64,000 bases of DNA, from contig NZ_FPBE01000002.1 of NCBI RefSeq assembly GCF_900116625.1, positions 272,963 to 336,962 of the forward strand, written 5' to 3'. How positions within the stretch are numbered: the first letter of the stretch is position 1; the number at the start of each line of letters is the position of its first letter. The DNA is from Idiomarina abyssalis. GTDB lineage: Bacteria; Pseudomonadota; Gammaproteobacteria; Enterobacterales; Alteromonadaceae. Under the pieces are notes generated by a model. That model was given only the letters and a program-made list of their open reading frames with translations. It did not search any database and was not told the origin of the DNA. Of the stretch, positions 36,908 through 46,519 are shown piece by piece. The position numbers were made by a program, and so were the translations under genes.

Positions 36908-39375
36908 TGCTGCTGCCTTTTGGTTTTAAACGTTGCGGTTGCATTCAATGGGTCTTCAGGCCACGGGTGCTTAGGATAGCGGCCACGCATCTCTTTACGC
37001 ACATCGGCGTAAGCGTTCTGCCAAAAGCTGGAAAGGTCATTGGTGCGCTGCAACAACCGGCCAGCCGGCGAAAGAAGATCAACGGTTACAACTTGTCGAT
37101 TATCGATAATTTTGGGTGACTCAGAAACACCAAACATTTCCTGCAATTTGACCTCAACCCGGGGGGTGTCGTCCAGATAATTTATAAACACTTTACGTTC
37201 TGTCGGAGTGTGCCACCATTCAGGACAAGCCGAATTCAGACGTTGCAGTTCTGAGTAGTCGAGAAAATAGCATAAAGCCTCATAAGGGTCCCACTGTTGC
37301 AGCTGTTTCAAAGACCGAACGCTCGTCCAGTACGGTACAGCCCATTGCTCCAGGGTGCTCAGTAAGCCCTCTGTCGTCATGTCATAAGAGAGCAGTTCTC
37401 CACCAACTTGTTGTAGCCAGTGTATTCGTCGCTGTAGCTGCTGTGACCGCCTGCTCCAGTTCAGCCTGTCCAGGCCATTCTCTCGCAGCCACAAACAGAA
37501 AGCTTGAGCCCTTTGTTCGTCATTTACAGGGGCATTACTGACTTTCTCGCTCAGCACTATAGCGCCTAACTTTTCACGAGTTATCTGCCGCAGCTGTTGC
37601 TTTTCACCGAACCACTCGCTTGTCTGGCTAACTTGCGGTGCAATCCCGGCCTTTTTTAAAAGTGGCATGATGTCGTCAATTGGTAACAGGCAGCGACTGC
37701 GCCCCAAGTTACTTTGCTCATTGAAGGTCACGTCAAAAATAACGGCCCAGGACGGCTGCTTAAGGCGGCTACTGTCGCCAGTGACCCGTCCGCCACAGGC
37801 TAATTGAAAGTCACCTCGGGTAGCATCAAACTTTGCCAACCGGTCGGGGTAACCCTGCAGCAAAGCTTCGCTAAGCCCGTCATCACCAATCTTTTCATGG
37901 CACCCGGACGAATCCGTGAGCCCAAAGTAATTAAGCCAATAACGCCAGCGCTGCTGCCACAAAGCAAACTGATTACGCTGCTGGAAATGCGCCCGGGTTC
38001 GCTCCGCCAAGTCAACCGATTTAATACTGCTTTGAGGCTCTTCAATGGTTGCCAGACTGCAGGCCATAGCCGCCTGCTGTTTTTCAGACAACTGTTTCGC
38101 GGCACTAGCCACAAGTAAGACTCTGGGATCTGAGCCACCGAGTTCCAGTTGCCGGGCTTTGCTCGTTAACTGCCCATGCTCCAATAGGCCAGTACTGGTT
38201 AAAAAGTCGATAGCTGCAGCGCAATGTCCCGGTTCAGGCTGAGAAAACCAGGCCAGCTGCTTCACCTGAGAGCCCCAGCGCAGAACGTCCAGCATTAAGG
38301 CCGATAAATCCTGTGTCGCGACATCCGGCGGGGCGTACTCTGCAAAACCATGCTCATCGGAGCGCGACCACAAACGAAAACATTGCCCTGCCTGCTGACG
38401 CCCCGCACGGCCAGCACGTTGTGTCGCCGATGCTTTGGCAATACGTTGAGTCACCAACTGACTTAAACCGTACTGAGGCAGATATTGAGCCCGACGCTCG
38501 CGGCCACTGTCAACAACCACATCAATACCATCCAGCGTTAAGCTGGTTTCAGCAATATTGGTTGCCAGAATAATGCGCTTCTCGTCCGTCGCCTTTAATG
38601 CCTGCCGCTGTTGCTGCAGTGGGATACGACCATGGAGGGGTAGAATGAGTGTTCCCGGCTGGAGTCGTTGGCTCAATTCAGCTGCCACTTTTTGTATTTC
38701 ATAGACACCGGGCAAGAACACCAAAACGCCTTTTTCGGCGACAGCAAAGGCCTCAACAACCACTTTGGGCAATTCAGTCAGCCACTGGGTGACATGAGAC
38801 GGAGGACGGTAATGGTATTCAACCGGATAACTGCGGCCGTCGCTGCGCAGAACCTGAACTTTATCGCAGTAGTTTTCTAACCAGACCTTAAGACTTTCTG
38901 CCGGTAAGGTGGCTGACATAATCAGCAGGTTTAAGTCTGGACGCAGTGGCAGGGCATCAATAACCAGCGCCAGGCTCAAGTCACTGTGCAAATTGCGTTC
39001 GTGAAATTCATCGAAAATCAGAGTGCCAATGCCGCTAAGTTCAGGGTCGTCCTGTAACCATCGCACCAACACGCCTTCCGTAATAATAAGTAACTGAGTT
39101 GCCTTACTGCGCTTGCTGTCGCCGCGCACCGTATAACCGACCTGCTCCCCCACCGACTCGCCCAACTGCTTAGCCAAATAATGAGCAATATTCAGCGCAG
39201 CAACACGCCGGGGCTGCAGCATGACAATAAGGCCGTCATCGGCAATACCCTGCTGCAACAGAAATAACGGAAGTTGTGTTGATTTGCCGGCACCGGGCGG
39301 TGCCTCAATAACGACACGTGCTGCCGGAAAGGCTTTCGCCAGCTCTGGCAGCACGCTCTCAATTGGCAAGGTCAT
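36904..39375 (-). CDS. hrpB: ATP-dependent helicase HrpB
   Basis: DEAH-type RNA helicase family protein, 823 aa. Motifs: GAGKSTQLPL (Walker A), the variant box DEFHERN, MSATLP, ATNIAETSLTLDG and QRAGRAGRQQ; an HA2/OB region and the HrpB-specific C-terminus follow. Its cellular role is not established. It lies six bases after pepB and overlaps mrcB, as hrpB and mrcB are also neighbours in E. coli. Confidence 0.95.
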   Translation of the reverse strand: MTLPIESVLPELAKAFPAARVVIEAPPGAGKSTQLPLFLLQQGIADDGLIVMLQPRRVAALNIAHYLAKQLGESVGEQVGYTVRGDSKRSKATQLLIITEGVLVRWLQDDPELSGIGTLIFDEFHERNLHSDLSLALVIDALPLRPDLNLLIMSATLPAESLKVWLENYCDKVQVLRSDGRSYPVEYHYRPPSHVTQWLTELPKVVVEAFAVAEKGVLVFLPGVYEIQKVAAELSQRLQPGTLILPLHGRIPLQQQRQALKATDEKRIILATNIAETSLTLDGIDVVVDSGRERRAQYLPQYGLSQLVTQRIAKASATQRAGRAGRQQAGQCFRLWSRSDEHGFAEYAPPDVATQDLSALMLDVLRWGSQVKQLAWFSQPEPGHCAAAIDFLTSTGLLEHGQLTSKARQLELGGSDPRVLLVASAAKQLSEKQQAAMACSLATIEEPQSSIKSVDLAERTRAHFQQRNQFALWQQRWRYWLNYFGLTDSSGCHEKIGDDGLSEALLQGYPDRLAKFDATRGDFQLACGGRVTGDSSRLKQPSWAVIFDVTFNEQSNLGRSRCLLPIDDIMPLLKKAGIAPQVSQTSEWFGEKQQLRQITREKLGAIVLSEKVSNAPVNDEQRAQAFCLWLRENGLDRLNWSRRSQQLQRRIHWLQQVGGELLSYDMTTEGLLSTLEQWAVPYWTSVRSLKQLQQWDPYEALCYFLDYSELQRLNSACPEWWHTPTERKVFINYLDDTPRVEVKLQEMFGVSESPKIIDNRQVVTVDLLSPAGRLLQRTNDLSSFWQNAYADVRKEMRGRYPKHPWPEDPLNATATFKTKRQQQ

Positions 39376-39381
39376 GCCAAA

Positions 39382-40680
39382 TTAATCACCTTGTACGGTT
39401 GCGGCGATGGTGCGCACACCGGCGGCGGTAGCGCCTGTCGCCCACATAGAGGTCGCCGATTTTTGGTAAGCGCCAGCTAAATCGAAGTGCAGCCAGCCTT
39501 TGCCGCTGTTCGGCGCAAAGCGCAGTAAAAAGCCTGCGGCGTTGCTTGCACCACCGGCACCACCGCCTTTTTGCGGACGGCTGTTTGCCGTATCAGCAAA
39601 AGGCGACGGGCAGTTTTCACTGTGCCACGGAGCCAGAGGCAAACGCCACAACAGCTCGTTTTCTTTATCGGCGTTGGCCAGAGCTTTAGTGGCAGCAGGC
39701 TCATCTACACTAAATAACGCATTGTACTCATTACCGACCGCCATTTGCGCAGCGCCGGTCAGAGTTGCTGCATCAATGATCTGCTTCGCACCAAACTCCC
39801 CTGCTGCTTGTAAGCCATCGGCCAGCACCAGTCGACCTTCTGCATCGGTATTCACAACTTCAACGGTCAGGCCGTTTTTATAGCGAATAATGTCGCCCAA
39901 CTTGTAAGCACGGCCATCAATCATGTTTTCAGCGCAGCAGAGCAGCAGCTTCACGCGCTTATTCAGGCCGCGACGTATTGCCAGTGACAATGCGCCGGAT
40001 ACTGTGGCGGCGCCACCCATGTCGCACTTCATAGACAACATGCCTTCGCTGGGCTTAATGCTGTAACCACCACTGTCGTAGGTAATACCTTTACCAATAA
40101 GAGCTGTTTCAACCGGCGCGTTGTCATCACCGGTTGGGTTGTAATCCAACACCAGTAACCCCGGTGCGTGCTGACTGGCACGACCTACCGTGTAAATTCC
40201 CATCCAGCCGGCATCTTTCAGTGCTTCACCTTTTATAAATTCCGCACTGACTGCATCCGGTGCCAAGGCTTTAAAGTGATCGGTTACCCGCTTCGCTAAG
40301 CTTTCAGGGTAAATTTCTTCGGCTGACAAATTGGTCAGTTCGCGACTGAAGCGAGTCGCTTCACGCATGGCATTAAGCTCTTTTGCAGCGGGCTCATCGG
40401 TTTTATTCCAGATAACCTGATTGGTTGACAAAGTTGAGGTGAAACCTTGTGACAACGCCCACTGACGCTCCAGGTTCCAGTCACCGCCGGCAGCTTCAAT
40501 GGTAACGGCTCCGGTATTGTCCAGAGTCCGGCCTGCTTTCTGGATACGTCGCAAGTTTTCAGCTTCATCATCAACTAAGACGATTTGTGCTTTGTTTTCA
40601 CCAAACACTAAATTCGATTTTGGGTTCCAATAACTTGCGGGGGCTTCCTGAGTTAAATAGATTGCGAGTGCGCTGGACAT
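39382..40680 (-). CDS. pepB: Peptidase B / leucyl aminopeptidase (M17)
   Basis: Dimetal cytosolic aminopeptidase. 432 aa from the ATG at 40680 (MSSALAIYLTQEAP), with GAGAGG eight bases upstream; the longer in-frame opening at 40788 runs into sfsA and is unlikely. M17 signature NTDAEGRLVLADGL and metal ligands in GKGITYDSGGYSIKP and MKCDMGGAATV are present. Length and N-domain favour PepB over PepA. It is divergent from sfsA with only 58 bp between starts. Confidence 0.93.
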   Translation of the reverse strand: MSSALAIYLTQEAPASYWNPKSNLVFGENKAQIVLVDDEAENLRRIQKAGRTLDNTGAVTIEAAGGDWNLERQWALSQGFTSTLSTNQVIWNKTDEPAAKELNAMREATRFSRELTNLSAEEIYPESLAKRVTDHFKALAPDAVSAEFIKGEALKDAGWMGIYTVGRASQHAPGLLVLDYNPTGDDNAPVETALIGKGITYDSGGYSIKPSEGMLSMKCDMGGAATVSGALSLAIRRGLNKRVKLLLCCAENMIDGRAYKLGDIIRYKNGLTVEVVNTDAEGRLVLADGLQAAGEFGAKQIIDAATLTGAAQMAVGNEYNALFSVDEPAATKALANADKENELLWRLPLAPWHSENCPSPFADTANSRPQKGGGAGGASNAAGFLLRFAPNSGKGWLHFDLAGAYQKSATSMWATGATAAGVRTIAATVQGD

Positions 40681-40738
40681 TCTGTACCTCTCCCGATAAT
40701 TTGCTGTCTGTTTATACTTTAGAGTTATGAGGCCTCTG

Positions 40739-41443
40739 ATGCAATTTAACAAGCCCCTGCGCCAGGGAGTTTTGCAAAAAAGGTACAAGCGCTTTCTGGC
40801 TGATATTGATTTTGGTCAGGGTGATATCATCACAGCGCATTGTCCTAACACTGGTGCTATGACGGGTTGTGCCCAGCCAGGCTTTAAAGCCTGGTGTAGT
40901 GTTTCCGACAACCCTAAACGTAAATACTCACTGACCTGGGAGCTAGCTCAAAACGGCAAAGCCGAGATGATTGTGGTCAATACGCAACACGCCAATCGTA
41001 TGGCCGGCGAATTATTGCAGGCGAACCTTGTGCCTGAACTTAGTCAGTGGCAGGAGCTGAAGCCCGAACAGCGCTATGGCAGGGAAAAAAGTCGTATCGA
41101 CTGGTGGGGAATAGATGCAAACCGCCAGGAATGTTTTATTGAAGTGAAAAGCGTCACCTTAGCCGATGATAAGTGCGGTTACTTCCCGGACGCCGTTAGC
41201 CAAAGGGCTCACAAACACCTCAATGAACTCATGCAAATGACCAGAGACGGTCATCGCGCCATACAACTTTATATGGTGATGCACCAGGGAATCGAATCGG
41301 TTACACCAGCAAAACATATTGATCCTAAGTACGCTGAACTCTGTAAACAAGCAGAGTCTGAAGGCGTCGAGTTCTACGCCGTGAAATGTGTTATCACGCC
41401 ACAGGAAATTAAACTGGAGAGACCAGTTCCCGTAACCCTTTGA
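40739..41443 (+). CDS. sfsA: Sugar fermentation stimulation protein SfsA
   Basis: SfsA family; E. coli SfsA has been linked to maltose gene regulation and DNA binding, but the fold suggests a nuclease. 234 aa from ATG 40739 (MQFNKPLRQG), with GAGG six bases upstream, preferred over the ATG 12 bp earlier. Motifs are AHCPNTGAMTGC, IEVKSVTLADDKCGYFPDAVSQRAH split by short gaps, and HIDPKYAELC. It precedes dksA as in E. coli. Confidence 0.95.
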   Translation: MQFNKPLRQGVLQKRYKRFLADIDFGQGDIITAHCPNTGAMTGCAQPGFKAWCSVSDNPKRKYSLTWELAQNGKAEMIVVNTQHANRMAGELLQANLVPELSQWQELKPEQRYGREKSRIDWWGIDANRQECFIEVKSVTLADDKCGYFPDAVSQRAHKHLNELMQMTRDGHRAIQLYMVMHQGIESVTPAKHIDPKYAELCKQAESEGVEFYAVKCVITPQEIKLERPVPVTL

Positions 41444-41491
41444 AACTCAGCACAGTGGGGATTTTAAGCAATAAAATTGATGCTAATAACG

Positions 41492-41520
41492 TTGCCAATA
41501 CCAATCCTTTCTGGTATACG
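41492..41520 (+). promoter_or_regulatory. Candidate sigma70 promoter of dksA
   Basis: TTGCCA (41492-41497) and TATACG (41515-41520) are separated by 17 bp, 62 bp ahead of the dksA ATG. The -35 box matches five of six consensus bases and the -10 box four of six. Confidence 0.5.
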
Positions 41521-41582
41521 TAGCGTCCTTTTTTTAAACGCACGCTTTTAAAGCACTCTTTAATAGAGAATGTAGGAGATCC

Positions 41583-42038
41583 ATGATGCCTCAAGGCAAG
41601 GATAAGAAAACCCATGGCATCCTGGCGATGGCCGGCTTAGAGCCGTATCAGGAGAAACAGGGCGAAGAATACATGAACGATGCGCAGCGCTCGCATTTTC
41701 GTCGTATTCTGGAAGAATGGCGTCGTCAATTACGTCAGGAAGTTGATCGCACCGTGCATCACATGAAAGATGAAGCGGCGAACTTTCCTGATCCGGTAGA
41801 CCGTGCTGCTCAGGAAGAAGAATTCAGTATCGAGTTACGTACTCGTGACCGCGAACGTAAATTGATCAAGAAGATTGAAAAAACGTTACAGAAAATTGAA
41901 GAAGACGACTTTGGCTTTTGCGACTCTTGCGGCATTGAAATTGGTATTCGCCGTTTAGAAGCTCGCCCTACAGCTGACCAATGTGTTGACTGTAAGACGC
42001 TGGCTGAAATCAAAGAGAAACAAATGACCGGAGCCTAA
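41583..42038 (+). CDS. dksA: RNA polymerase-binding transcription factor DksA
   Basis: Binds the RNA polymerase secondary channel and, with ppGpp, adjusts rRNA and amino-acid promoters. 151 aa, like E. coli. The coiled-coil tip keeps the acidic DPVDRAA motif, and the zinc finger is CDSCGIEIG...CVDC (C-X2-C-X17-C-X2-C). GGAG precedes the ATG at 41583; a second ATG follows immediately. gluQ starts six bases after its stop. Confidence 0.98.
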   Translation: MMPQGKDKKTHGILAMAGLEPYQEKQGEEYMNDAQRSHFRRILEEWRRQLRQEVDRTVHHMKDEAANFPDPVDRAAQEEEFSIELRTRDRERKLIKKIEKTLQKIEEDDFGFCDSCGIEIGIRRLEARPTADQCVDCKTLAEIKEKQMTGA

Positions 42039-42044
42039 CGGCTC

Positions 42045-42896
42045 ATGTATCGTGGCCGTTTTGCGCCGACACCTTCAGGGCCTTTGCATCTGGGTTCATT
42101 AGTTGCTGCCGTTGGTAGTTACTTAGATGCCAAAGCCCACCAGGGAGAATGGTTGGTTCGTATCGAAGATGTCGATAAACCAAGAGCGATTCCCGGAGCG
42201 GCCGATACCATTTTAACGCAGCTGGAGTCCCATGGTTTAGAATGGGACGGCTCCGTTTTGTACCAAAGCCAGCGTGACTCAACTTATCAATCTCAGTTAG
42301 ATCAGTTACAAAAAGCTGAACTTCTCTACCAGTGTGACTGCAGTCGCCAGGCTATTCGGGCTCGTAATGACCATTACGATGGATACTGCCGAAACCGTCA
42401 ACCACGTACACCGCCTTATGCTCTGCGCTTTATAAATAACGCCCCCATAACTGAGTTTAATGACCGAGCCCAAGGCTTACTTTCTGACCACTCGCCTTCT
42501 GTTAGCGAAGATTTCGTGTTGAAACGTCGGGACGGTTTGTATGCTTACCAGCTGGCCGTTGTGGTTGATGATATTGAGCAGGGGGTTACCGACATTGTCA
42601 GGGGGAGTGACTTAATCACACCCAGCTATTGGCAGCTCACTTTATGGCAATACTTGACCGGTAAGCAACCCAGAATGATGCATTTGCCTCTGGTAACTAA
42701 TGACAAGGGTCTGAAGCTGAGTAAGCAAAATCATGCGCCCTCAATCGAGTCACGCTATGCCAGCAATAACCTGCTGACGGCGCTCGACTATTTGGGGATT
42801 CAGCTTGAGCCAGAGTTGCATACAGGCTCAGTGAACGACATTTTGCAGGAGGCGCTGCAAAGTTGGCGCAAAAAGTGGCATATCCTTGGTTGTTAA
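42045..42896 (+). CDS. gluQ: Glutamyl-Q tRNA(Asp) synthetase
   Basis: Truncated GluRS paralogue that attaches glutamate to queuosine in tRNA-Asp. 283 aa, lacking the anticodon domain. HIGH-type motif PSGPLHLGSLVA, the zinc-binding region CDCSRQ...YDGYCRNR, and a KMSKS-type KGLKLSKQNHA are seen. It follows dksA closely and precedes pcnB, the E. coli order. Confidence 0.95.
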   Translation: MYRGRFAPTPSGPLHLGSLVAAVGSYLDAKAHQGEWLVRIEDVDKPRAIPGAADTILTQLESHGLEWDGSVLYQSQRDSTYQSQLDQLQKAELLYQCDCSRQAIRARNDHYDGYCRNRQPRTPPYALRFINNAPITEFNDRAQGLLSDHSPSVSEDFVLKRRDGLYAYQLAVVVDDIEQGVTDIVRGSDLITPSYWQLTLWQYLTGKQPRMMHLPLVTNDKGLKLSKQNHAPSIESRYASNNLLTALDYLGIQLEPELHTGSVNDILQEALQSWRKKWHILGC

Positions 42897-42955
42897 CGGT
42901 ACAATATCCAAACAGCTACTAACTCTGAATAAAAAAATGGTAAGGGAGAACCACC

Positions 42956-44365
42956 ATTATTAAGCGAATTAAAGCACTGGCAAAGCGCGCCTTTTCCAGT
43001 AAAGCGGCGGAGCAGGACTCCAGCCGTTTACCCAAATTACAAATTATCTCCAGGGATAAACACCCCGTATCTCGTAACGATATCAGTAAGAACGCCATAA
43101 AGGTTCTTTACCGCCTGCACAACAGCGGTTTTGAAGCCTATCTTGTTGGCGGCTGTATCCGCGACATCCTGCTCGGCCTGGAGCCAAAAGATTTTGACGT
43201 TACCACTAATGCCACACCTGAGCAGATAAAGTCTTTGTTTCGCAACTGTCGCTTAATTGGGCGTCGGTTTCGTCTGGCTCATGTGGTGTTCGGGCGTGAG
43301 GTCATAGAAGTTGCAACTTTTCGCGGCCATCATGGCGACAGCCCCCAGGAAGAAAATAAAAAGAACCGGACAGCGGACCAAGATGAGCACGGTCAGTTGG
43401 TGCGAGACAACGTTTACGGCACTATAGAAGAAGACGCGGAACGTCGTGACTTTACTGCCAACGCGCTCTATTACAATATTGCCGATTTCGCAATTTACGA
43501 TTTTGCTAACGGCGTTAGTGACATTAATGCCGGTATATTACGCATGATTGGCGACCCGGAAGTACGTTACCGGGAAGACCCGGTACGAATGCTTCGTGCG
43601 GTGCGCTTTGCCACCAAGCTCAATATGCAGATGGATAACTCGGTCAGCGGTCCGCTAAAAGAGCTTGCCCCCTTGTTGATTAACATTCCTCCGGCTCGTT
43701 TATTTGACGAATTTCTGAAGATGTTCATGTCGGGTAAGGCGGAAGCAAACTTTCTTATGATGGTAGAGTTTGGCCTGTTCCAACAGCTCTTCCCAATGCT
43801 GAAAGATTACTTAGCCGATGAGCAGGCCGCACCTTACCAAATGATGCTGAAAGCTTTTAGAGACACCGACAAGCGTATTGCCGAAGAGCAACGCGTAACG
43901 CCCGCATATTTAATTGCGGTGCTCTTATGGTGGCCGCTGCAGGCTCGTCGTGAACAACTTGAAAACGAAGGCGGTCTGCCGCCAATGGATGCCCTCAATG
44001 TTGCAGCGGCTGACGTTATTCACAGACAGTCACAGCGCGTATCACTGCCTAAGCGTTTTAGCCTGCCAGCGCGAGATATCTGGCAGTTACAGCGCCGGCT
44101 GAATGTAACTAAAGGCGTTCGTGCCATGAAGGTGCTGGAGCACAAGCGCTTCCGTGCTGCTTACGACTTTCTTTTACTGCGTTCATTTGCCGAAAGCGGT
44201 GACAAAAAACTATCTGAACTTGCGGCCCACTGGAGCAAAGCACAGGACAACCCGGCTCAACTAAAAGCTTCAAAGCCAGGCCCCGGAAGCGGCCGCCGCA
44301 AACCACGGAGACGCCGTGGACCGCGCCGTAAACCTCAGGAAAATAAAGGCAATGACGCCACATAA
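42956..44365 (+). CDS. pcnB: Poly(A) polymerase I, apparent AUU start
   Basis: Adds 3' poly(A) tails that promote RNA decay. The reading frame is open from 42944 but has no ATG, GTG or TTG until a TTG at 43235, which lies past the catalytic GGCIRDILLG and KDFDVTTNATPEQ motifs. AAGGGAG at 42942-42948 is seven bases before ATT 42956. Starting there gives 469 aa and an N-terminus (IIKRIKALAKRAFSS) that lines up with E. coli PcnB, itself reported to start at AUU. The tail is rich in Arg and Lys. An 8-codon ATG mini-ORF (42937-42963) overlaps the start in another frame. Confidence 0.92.
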   Translation: MIKRIKALAKRAFSSKAAEQDSSRLPKLQIISRDKHPVSRNDISKNAIKVLYRLHNSGFEAYLVGGCIRDILLGLEPKDFDVTTNATPEQIKSLFRNCRLIGRRFRLAHVVFGREVIEVATFRGHHGDSPQEENKKNRTADQDEHGQLVRDNVYGTIEEDAERRDFTANALYYNIADFAIYDFANGVSDINAGILRMIGDPEVRYREDPVRMLRAVRFATKLNMQMDNSVSGPLKELAPLLINIPPARLFDEFLKMFMSGKAEANFLMMVEFGLFQQLFPMLKDYLADEQAAPYQMMLKAFRDTDKRIAEEQRVTPAYLIAVLLWWPLQARREQLENEGGLPPMDALNVAAADVIHRQSQRVSLPKRFSLPARDIWQLQRRLNVTKGVRAMKVLEHKRFRAAYDFLLLRSFAESGDKKLSELAAHWSKAQDNPAQLKASKPGPGSGRRKPRRRRGPRRKPQENKGNDAT

Positions 44366-44858
44366 GGCCTTTATTGCACTAGGGAGTAATCTGGGCCAGC
44401 CGACAGACAACCTTTTGTCGGCATTACAGGCTCTGAGCGAGGACTCACGCTGGCAGTTATTAGCCTACTCGTCTCTTTACGGTAGCAAGCCAATGGGCCC
44501 TCAGGATCAGCCAGACTACGTTAATGCCGTTTGCTCGGTAGCGACAGAATTAACAGCAGCCGAACTTCTTCAGGCCTTACACGATATTGAAGATGCATTT
44601 GGTCGCAAACGAGTGAGACACTGGGGAGAACGCACGCTGGATCTTGATTTGCTTCTGTTTGGTGAGCAACAGCATCATTCCGAGCAATTGAAAGTGCCCC
44701 ACCCAGGCTTATACGAACGTAACTTTGTTCTTTTCCCTTTAGCCGAAATAGCGCCGGACAGGATTCTTCCGAACGGAAATACCGTTAAGCAACAGGCAGA
44801 GGCACTTACCGAAGACGGCTTAGACGTGATAATCTGTTCGTCTGACATCATAATCTAA
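44352..44858 (+). CDS. folK: 2-amino-4-hydroxy-6-hydroxymethyldihydropteridine pyrophosphokinase
   Basis: Transfers pyrophosphate from ATP to hydroxymethyl-dihydropterin in folate synthesis. 168 aa from ATG 44352 (MTPHKAFIALGSNLG), 14 bases inside the pcnB end; the longer frame start at 44316 is inside pcnB. Motifs HWGERTLDLDLLLFG and HPGLYERNFVLFPL are diagnostic. Likely translationally coupled to pcnB. Confidence 0.96.
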   Translation: MTPHKAFIALGSNLGQPTDNLLSALQALSEDSRWQLLAYSSLYGSKPMGPQDQPDYVNAVCSVATELTAAELLQALHDIEDAFGRKRVRHWGERTLDLDLLLFGEQQHHSEQLKVPHPGLYERNFVLFPLAEIAPDRILPNGNTVKQQAEALTEDGLDVIICSSDIII

Positions 44859-44876
44859 TACTGCTGAAGGTGCGTT

Positions 44877-45677
44877 ATGGCAACAACCAAAACCAGCATT
44901 GCAACGTTACAGAAAATGAAAAAAGAAGGGACCAAAATAAGCTCCCTGACTGCATACGATTCAAGCTTTGCCAAACTTATGACCGAACAGGGCGTGGACT
45001 TTATTCTGGTCGGTGACTCCCTGGGTAATGTCGTACAGGGCCGGGATTCAACTGTACCGGTTACCACCGACGATATGGTCTACCATACGCAGTGCGTTCG
45101 TCGTGGCGCCAGCGACGCCTTTGTTATAGCCGATATGCCTTTCATGACTTACAGCACCCCCGAGCAAGCCTACGAGGTTGCCGGCCGCTTAATGCAGGCC
45201 GGCGCAAATATGGTTAAGTTAGAAGGCGGACAGTGGTTAGTCGAGACCATTGAAGGCTTAAAAACTCGCGGCATTCCCGTCTGCGCACATCTGGGACTAT
45301 TGCCACAGTCGGTGAATGTTCTGGGTGGCTATAAAGTGCAGGGTAAAGAGCAACAGCAAGCTGACGACACGCTCAATCAGGCACTATTGCTTGAAAAAGC
45401 GGGGGCTCAGTTGCTTGTTCTGGAGTGCGTTCCGGCTTCACTTGGTAAGCGCATTACAGAGCAGCTATCCATTCCAACCATTGGTATTGGCGCAGGTGCC
45501 GATACCGACGGACAAATTCTGGTTATGCACGATATGCTGGGCATGAACAGCGACTATTTGCCTAAGTTCGCTAAAGACTTCTTAGGCCAGGGCGGCTCTC
45601 TTGCCGATGCCTTTCGCTCATTTGCAGAGCAGGTACGGTCAGGCGAATTCCCAACTTCAGAGCACAGCTATAAATGA
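44877..45677 (+). CDS. panB: 3-methyl-2-oxobutanoate hydroxymethyltransferase
   Basis: First committed step of pantothenate synthesis, forming ketopantoate. 266 aa. Mg and substrate motifs are DFILVGDSLGNVVQG, the VKLEGG segment and IGIGAGADTDGQILV. GAAGG is upstream. Its stop overlaps the panC start (ATGA). Confidence 0.98.
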   Translation: MATTKTSIATLQKMKKEGTKISSLTAYDSSFAKLMTEQGVDFILVGDSLGNVVQGRDSTVPVTTDDMVYHTQCVRRGASDAFVIADMPFMTYSTPEQAYEVAGRLMQAGANMVKLEGGQWLVETIEGLKTRGIPVCAHLGLLPQSVNVLGGYKVQGKEQQQADDTLNQALLLEKAGAQLLVLECVPASLGKRITEQLSIPTIGIGAGADTDGQILVMHDMLGMNSDYLPKFAKDFLGQGGSLADAFRSFAEQVRSGEFPTSEHSYK

Positions 45678-46519
45678 GGGTACTAAAGTCACTGGCTGAG
45701 CTTCGGAAGTGGCGCCAGCAACAATCAGAAGTTGCTCTGGTACCGACCATGGGTAATTTACACGATGGACACCTGCATCTGGTAAAAACAGCGCTGGAGC
45801 GTTGCGATAACGTTGTCGTTAGTATTTTTGTGAACCCTATGCAATTTGGAGCAAACGAAGATCTCGACAGCTATCCGCGCACTTTAGAAGCCGACTGCCA
45901 GGCATTGGATGCCCTTGGTGTTTCTGCCGTATTTACGCCACAGGTCAGTGACGTTTACCCCAGAGGCCTGGACAAACAGACCCGTATTGAAGTGCCGGGT
46001 ATTAGTGACATTTTATGCGGAGCCAGTCGGCCTGGGCATTTCACCGGAGTTGCGACCATTGTCTGCAAACTCTTTAATATGGTACAGCCGCAGTTAGCCG
46101 TATTTGGCGAAAAAGACTATCAGCAGTTACAGGTCATTCGTTTAATGACACAGGACTTAAGCTTACCCGTTGAAGTTCTGGGCGCACCAACTCAGCGTGA
46201 AACCAGTGGCTTAGCGATGAGCTCGCGCAACGGTTATTTATCGCCTGAACAGAAGCAACAAGCGGCCACACTTTACCGGACTCTTCAAAAGACCAAAGTT
46301 GAACTGGGTGTAAGCACTAACTTTTCTGAACTGGAAAAAGCAGCCGAAAAAGATTTAAGTCAAGCAGGCTTTGTACCTGACTACTTCAGTATTCGTAATG
46401 CAAAAGACTTGCAGGAAGCGACAGCAGAAGACCCTGAGTGGGTGATCCTGGCAGCCGCCTTTATGGGGAAAACGCGCCTGATTGACAACCTAAGGGTTTC
46501 CAACACCAGCGCTAGGTAA
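45674..46519 (+). CDS. panC: Pantothenate synthetase
   Basis: Joins pantoate and beta-alanine with ATP to give pantothenate. 281 aa. The nucleotide-binding motif is PTMGNLHDGHLHLV, and SIFVNPMQFG, FGEKDYQQLQVI and MSSRNGYLS are typical. It overlaps panB by ATGA and overlaps the convergent panP by eight bases. Confidence 0.98.
   Translation: MRVLKSLAELRKWRQQQSEVALVPTMGNLHDGHLHLVKTALERCDNVVVSIFVNPMQFGANEDLDSYPRTLEADCQALDALGVSAVFTPQVSDVYPRGLDKQTRIEVPGISDILCGASRPGHFTGVATIVCKLFNMVQPQLAVFGEKDYQQLQVIRLMTQDLSLPVEVLGAPTQRETSGLAMSSRNGYLSPEQKQQAATLYRTLQKTKVELGVSTNFSELEKAAEKDLSQAGFVPDYFSIRNAKDLQEATAEDPEWVILAAAFMGKTRLIDNLRVSNTSAR

Noticed and set aside
40680..40788. N-terminal extension of PepB reaching into sfsA
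   Set aside because: The ATG at 40680 has a ribosome binding site and gives normal PepB length; the extension is antisense to the sfsA start.
41409..41615. 68-aa minus-strand frame between sfsA and dksA
   Set aside because: It covers the dksA promoter region and runs into dksA; no ribosome binding site or family features.
43235..44365. pcnB starting at TTG 43235
   Set aside because: This drops the catalytic nucleotidyltransferase motifs, which are encoded in the same open frame upstream; the ATT at 42956 with a ribosome binding site explains the whole protein.
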